Positions 62,698 to 64,000 of a stretch of 64,000 nt of DNA are shown piece by piece. The position numbers and the translations under genes were made by a program. A model generated the notes under the pieces. It searched no databases and was not told the origin of the DNA. It saw only the letters and a program-made list of their open reading frames with translations. Position 1 is the first letter of the stretch. Every line of letters begins with the position of its first letter. Origin of the DNA: Lachnospiraceae bacterium (GTDB taxonomy: Bacteria; Bacillota; Clostridia; Lachnospirales; Lachnospiraceae); assembly GCA_030540075.1 (NCBI GenBank), contig JAUNWX010000001.1:1-64000 (forward strand), written 5' to 3'.

Positions 62698-63312
62698 ATG
62701 GGACAGATCAAAGTTACCAAGGCACCGATCGAGGGCCTCTATGTCATCGAGCCGAGCGTTCATGGCGATGCGCGTGGCTATTTTATGGAAACCTATAATC
62801 AGAAGGATATGCACGAGGCCGGCCTCGACATGGTCTTCGTTCAGGATAACCAGTCCATGTCTACGAAGGGCGTGCTTCGTGGTCTGCACTTCCAGAAGCA
62901 GTACCCGCAGGGCAAGCTCGTCCGCGTCATCAAGGGCTCTGTATACGATGTAGCGGTCGACCTCCGTGAGGGCAGCCCGACCTACGGTCAGTACTACGGC
63001 GTCGAGCTCACCGAGGAGAACAAGAAGCAGTTCTACATCTCCGAGGGCTTCGCACACGGTTTCCTGGTGCTCTCCGATGTCGCTGAGTTCTGCTATAAGG
63101 TCACCGATTTCTGGCATCCGGGTGACGAGTCCGGTCTCGCATGGAACGATCCGGAGATCAACATCCAGTGGCCTAAGCTTCAGGGCACCTACCCTGGCTC
63201 CGCAAGTGCCGAAGGCTACACCCTCGAGGATGGCACGCCGCTGAACCTCTCCGATAAGGATCAGAAGTGGCTCGGCCTCAAGGACACCTTCCACTTCAGC
63301 ACAGAGAAGTAA
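62698..63312 (+). CDS. rfbC: dTDP-4-dehydrorhamnose 3,5-epimerase
   Basis: 204-residue RmlC cupin enzyme in dTDP-L-rhamnose synthesis. Marks: GLYVIEPSVHGDARGYFMETYNQ, VFVQDNQSMSTKGVLRGLHFQ with the catalytic His region, GSVYDVAVDLREGSPTYG, FYISEGFAHGFLVLSD. The length is a little longer than 180-190 owing to a C-terminal tail. AAGGAG lies 8 nt before the ATG. A TATAAT at 62632-62637 is the likely -10 box. The other rml genes are not in the window. Confidence 0.96.
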   Translation: MGQIKVTKAPIEGLYVIEPSVHGDARGYFMETYNQKDMHEAGLDMVFVQDNQSMSTKGVLRGLHFQKQYPQGKLVRVIKGSVYDVAVDLREGSPTYGQYYGVELTEENKKQFYISEGFAHGFLVLSDVAEFCYKVTDFWHPGDESGLAWNDPEINIQWPKLQGTYPGSASAEGYTLEDGTPLNLSDKDQKWLGLKDTFHFSTEK

Positions 63313-63357
63313 TATTCGTCCGACTGCGAAGATGCAGTTCCTTATGAAAGTGAGATT

Positions 63358-64000
63358 ATGGCAGAAAACCTGCGACAGATCGACTATATCATTCCGGAAA
63401 GCTTCCACGGCCACACCGTGGAGGCTTTTCTTCGTTCCGAGGGCTACTCGCGAACGACACTCTACCACCTTCGGAACACCCGTGCGCTCAGCGCAGAGGA
63501 GCACATCACCACCGATGTACCGTCGGCCAATGCAGACGGCCGGACCACCTGTGCTTCCACCGCCAGCATTGGCCACACAGCGGAAACGAAGGCGGACGGT
63601 ATCGACGGGCTCGTCCTGAACGGGCACCGGAGCTACCTGAAGGAAGTCCTCGCTACCGGCGACCGGCTTCGTTGCAACATCCTCGAGACCGAGGACAGTC
63701 CGCATGTCGTCGAGACCGAGATCCCGCTGTCGATCGTCTATGAGGACGAGGATATCCTGGTCGTCGATAAACCGGCCGGGCTTCCGATCCATCCTTCGAT
63801 GGGGCACTATGAGCACACGCTCGGAAACGCACTCTGCTGGTACACACACCACGTCCTCGGCTACGAGCATTATGTGAACCGTATCGTGAATCGCCTCGAC
63901 CGCGACACGAGCGGGCTGCTGATCGCCGCGAAAAACATGCACGCAGCAGCCCGCCTCGGCGATATGATTCGCGCGCATGCGATCCAGCGCGAGTACCTCG
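63358..64000 (+). CDS. RluA family pseudouridine synthase (truncated by window end)
   Basis: At least 214 residues, open at the window edge. Opens MAENLRQIDYIIPESFHG, with an S4-like N-terminal domain (LRSEGYSRTTLYHLRNTRAL and VLNGHRSYLKEVLATGDRL). The catalytic domain begins IVYEDEDILVVDKPAGLPIHPS, and RIVNRLDRDTSGLLIAAK contains the catalytic Asp. Between the two S4 halves are about 40 residues that normal enzymes lack (about 50-90: TTDVPSANADGRTTCASTAS), in frame, and these contain the repeat element at 63525. The start ATG has GAAAGTGAG upstream, 46 bp after rfbC. Rhamnose and rRNA functions are unrelated, so the pairing may be accidental. Confidence 0.9.
   Translation, partial: MAENLRQIDYIIPESFHGHTVEAFLRSEGYSRTTLYHLRNTRALSAEEHITTDVPSANADGRTTCASTASIGHTAETKADGIDGLVLNGHRSYLKEVLATGDRLRCNILETEDSPHVVETEIPLSIVYEDEDILVVDKPAGLPIHPSMGHYEHTLGNALCWYTHHVLGYEHYVNRIVNRLDRDTSGLLIAAKNMHAAARLGDMIRAHAIQREYL
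63525..63574. repeat. 50-bp element with 9-bp terminal inverted repeats inside the RluA gene
   Basis: GGCCAATGC (63525-63533) and GCATTGGCC (63566-63574) bound 32 bp. The left 22 bp match the mtaB insertion at 35464-35485 with one mismatch, and the terminal repeats match 49000-49047. Confidence 0.65.

Noticed and set aside
62653-63978. 441-residue open frame on the minus strand
   Set aside because: Antisense to rfbC and the RluA gene, both of which are clearly conserved on the plus strand.

Overview
The window is chromosomal DNA from an anaerobic, low-redox Bacillota, most likely a Clostridia of the Lachnospiraceae type. The signs are a SCIFF peptide with its radical SAM maturase, pyruvate phosphate dikinase, a reverse-type rubrerythrin under a PerR-like regulator, an ireB-ruvX-DUF1292 cluster, a hrcA-grpE-dnaK-dnaJ operon with CIRCE, sigma-A-like promoters with AGGAGG-type ribosome binding sites, and several TTG/GTG starts. 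Coding density is high. Nearly all genes lie on the minus strand; the plus-strand genes are an HPr-like gene, thiI, hemW, rpsT, rfbC and a partial RluA gene. I saw no tRNA, rRNA, CRISPR array, transposase or phage gene.

Layout. 1-6550: a structured edge element, a nitronate monooxygenase-like flavoenzyme, a PqqD-like protein with an OPT transporter, Tex, and a small membrane protein. 6660-11570: a RiPP operon (SCIFF peptide, leaky-looking terminator, maturase, overlapping PLP decarboxylase), a deoxyinosine glycosylase and an SseB-like protein. 11590-16400: sugar-acid dehydrogenase, amino acid permease, M18 aminopeptidase, shikimate kinase. 16520-21310: PPDK behind a perfect cre-like palindrome and a leader terminator, then a two-component system. 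21500-34400: one long conserved block read as ireB-ruvX-DUF1292-rnj-mltG-like-trmR-trhP-ydcF-M16-era-recO-glyS, concerned with RNA maturation, tRNA wobble modification, ribosome assembly and translation; its first part matches the Bacillus subtilis yrzL-yrrK-yrzB-yrrLMNO order. 34350-45900: mtaB, a Crh/HPr-like protein, thiI, prmA, cysteine desulfurase, rsmE and the heat-shock operon. 46040-50820: two 3D-domain cell-wall proteins, holA with an elaborate leader, and a PutP symporter. 50880-64000: hemW, ilvE, lepA, rpsT, a 146-nt structured element, comEC, degV, gpmI, rubrerythrin-perR, rfbC and a truncated RluA.

Most genes are housekeeping. The less expected signals are small: (i) a 9-bp GGCCAATGC motif that recurs eight times, twice as ~50-bp elements with terminal inverted repeats, one in the holA promoter/leader and one in frame inside the RluA gene, with a 22-nt near-identical stretch shared with an insertion in mtaB, so resembling Rickettsia-type palindromic elements; (ii) the 146-nt three-hairpin element with a 9-bp closing stem between rpsT and comEC; (iii) a 15-bp tandem repeat of start-stop micro-ORFs between trmR and trhP; (iv) switch-like leaders at holA and PPDK; (v) several perfect operator palindromes. 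None of these was tested by search or folding; they are read by eye.
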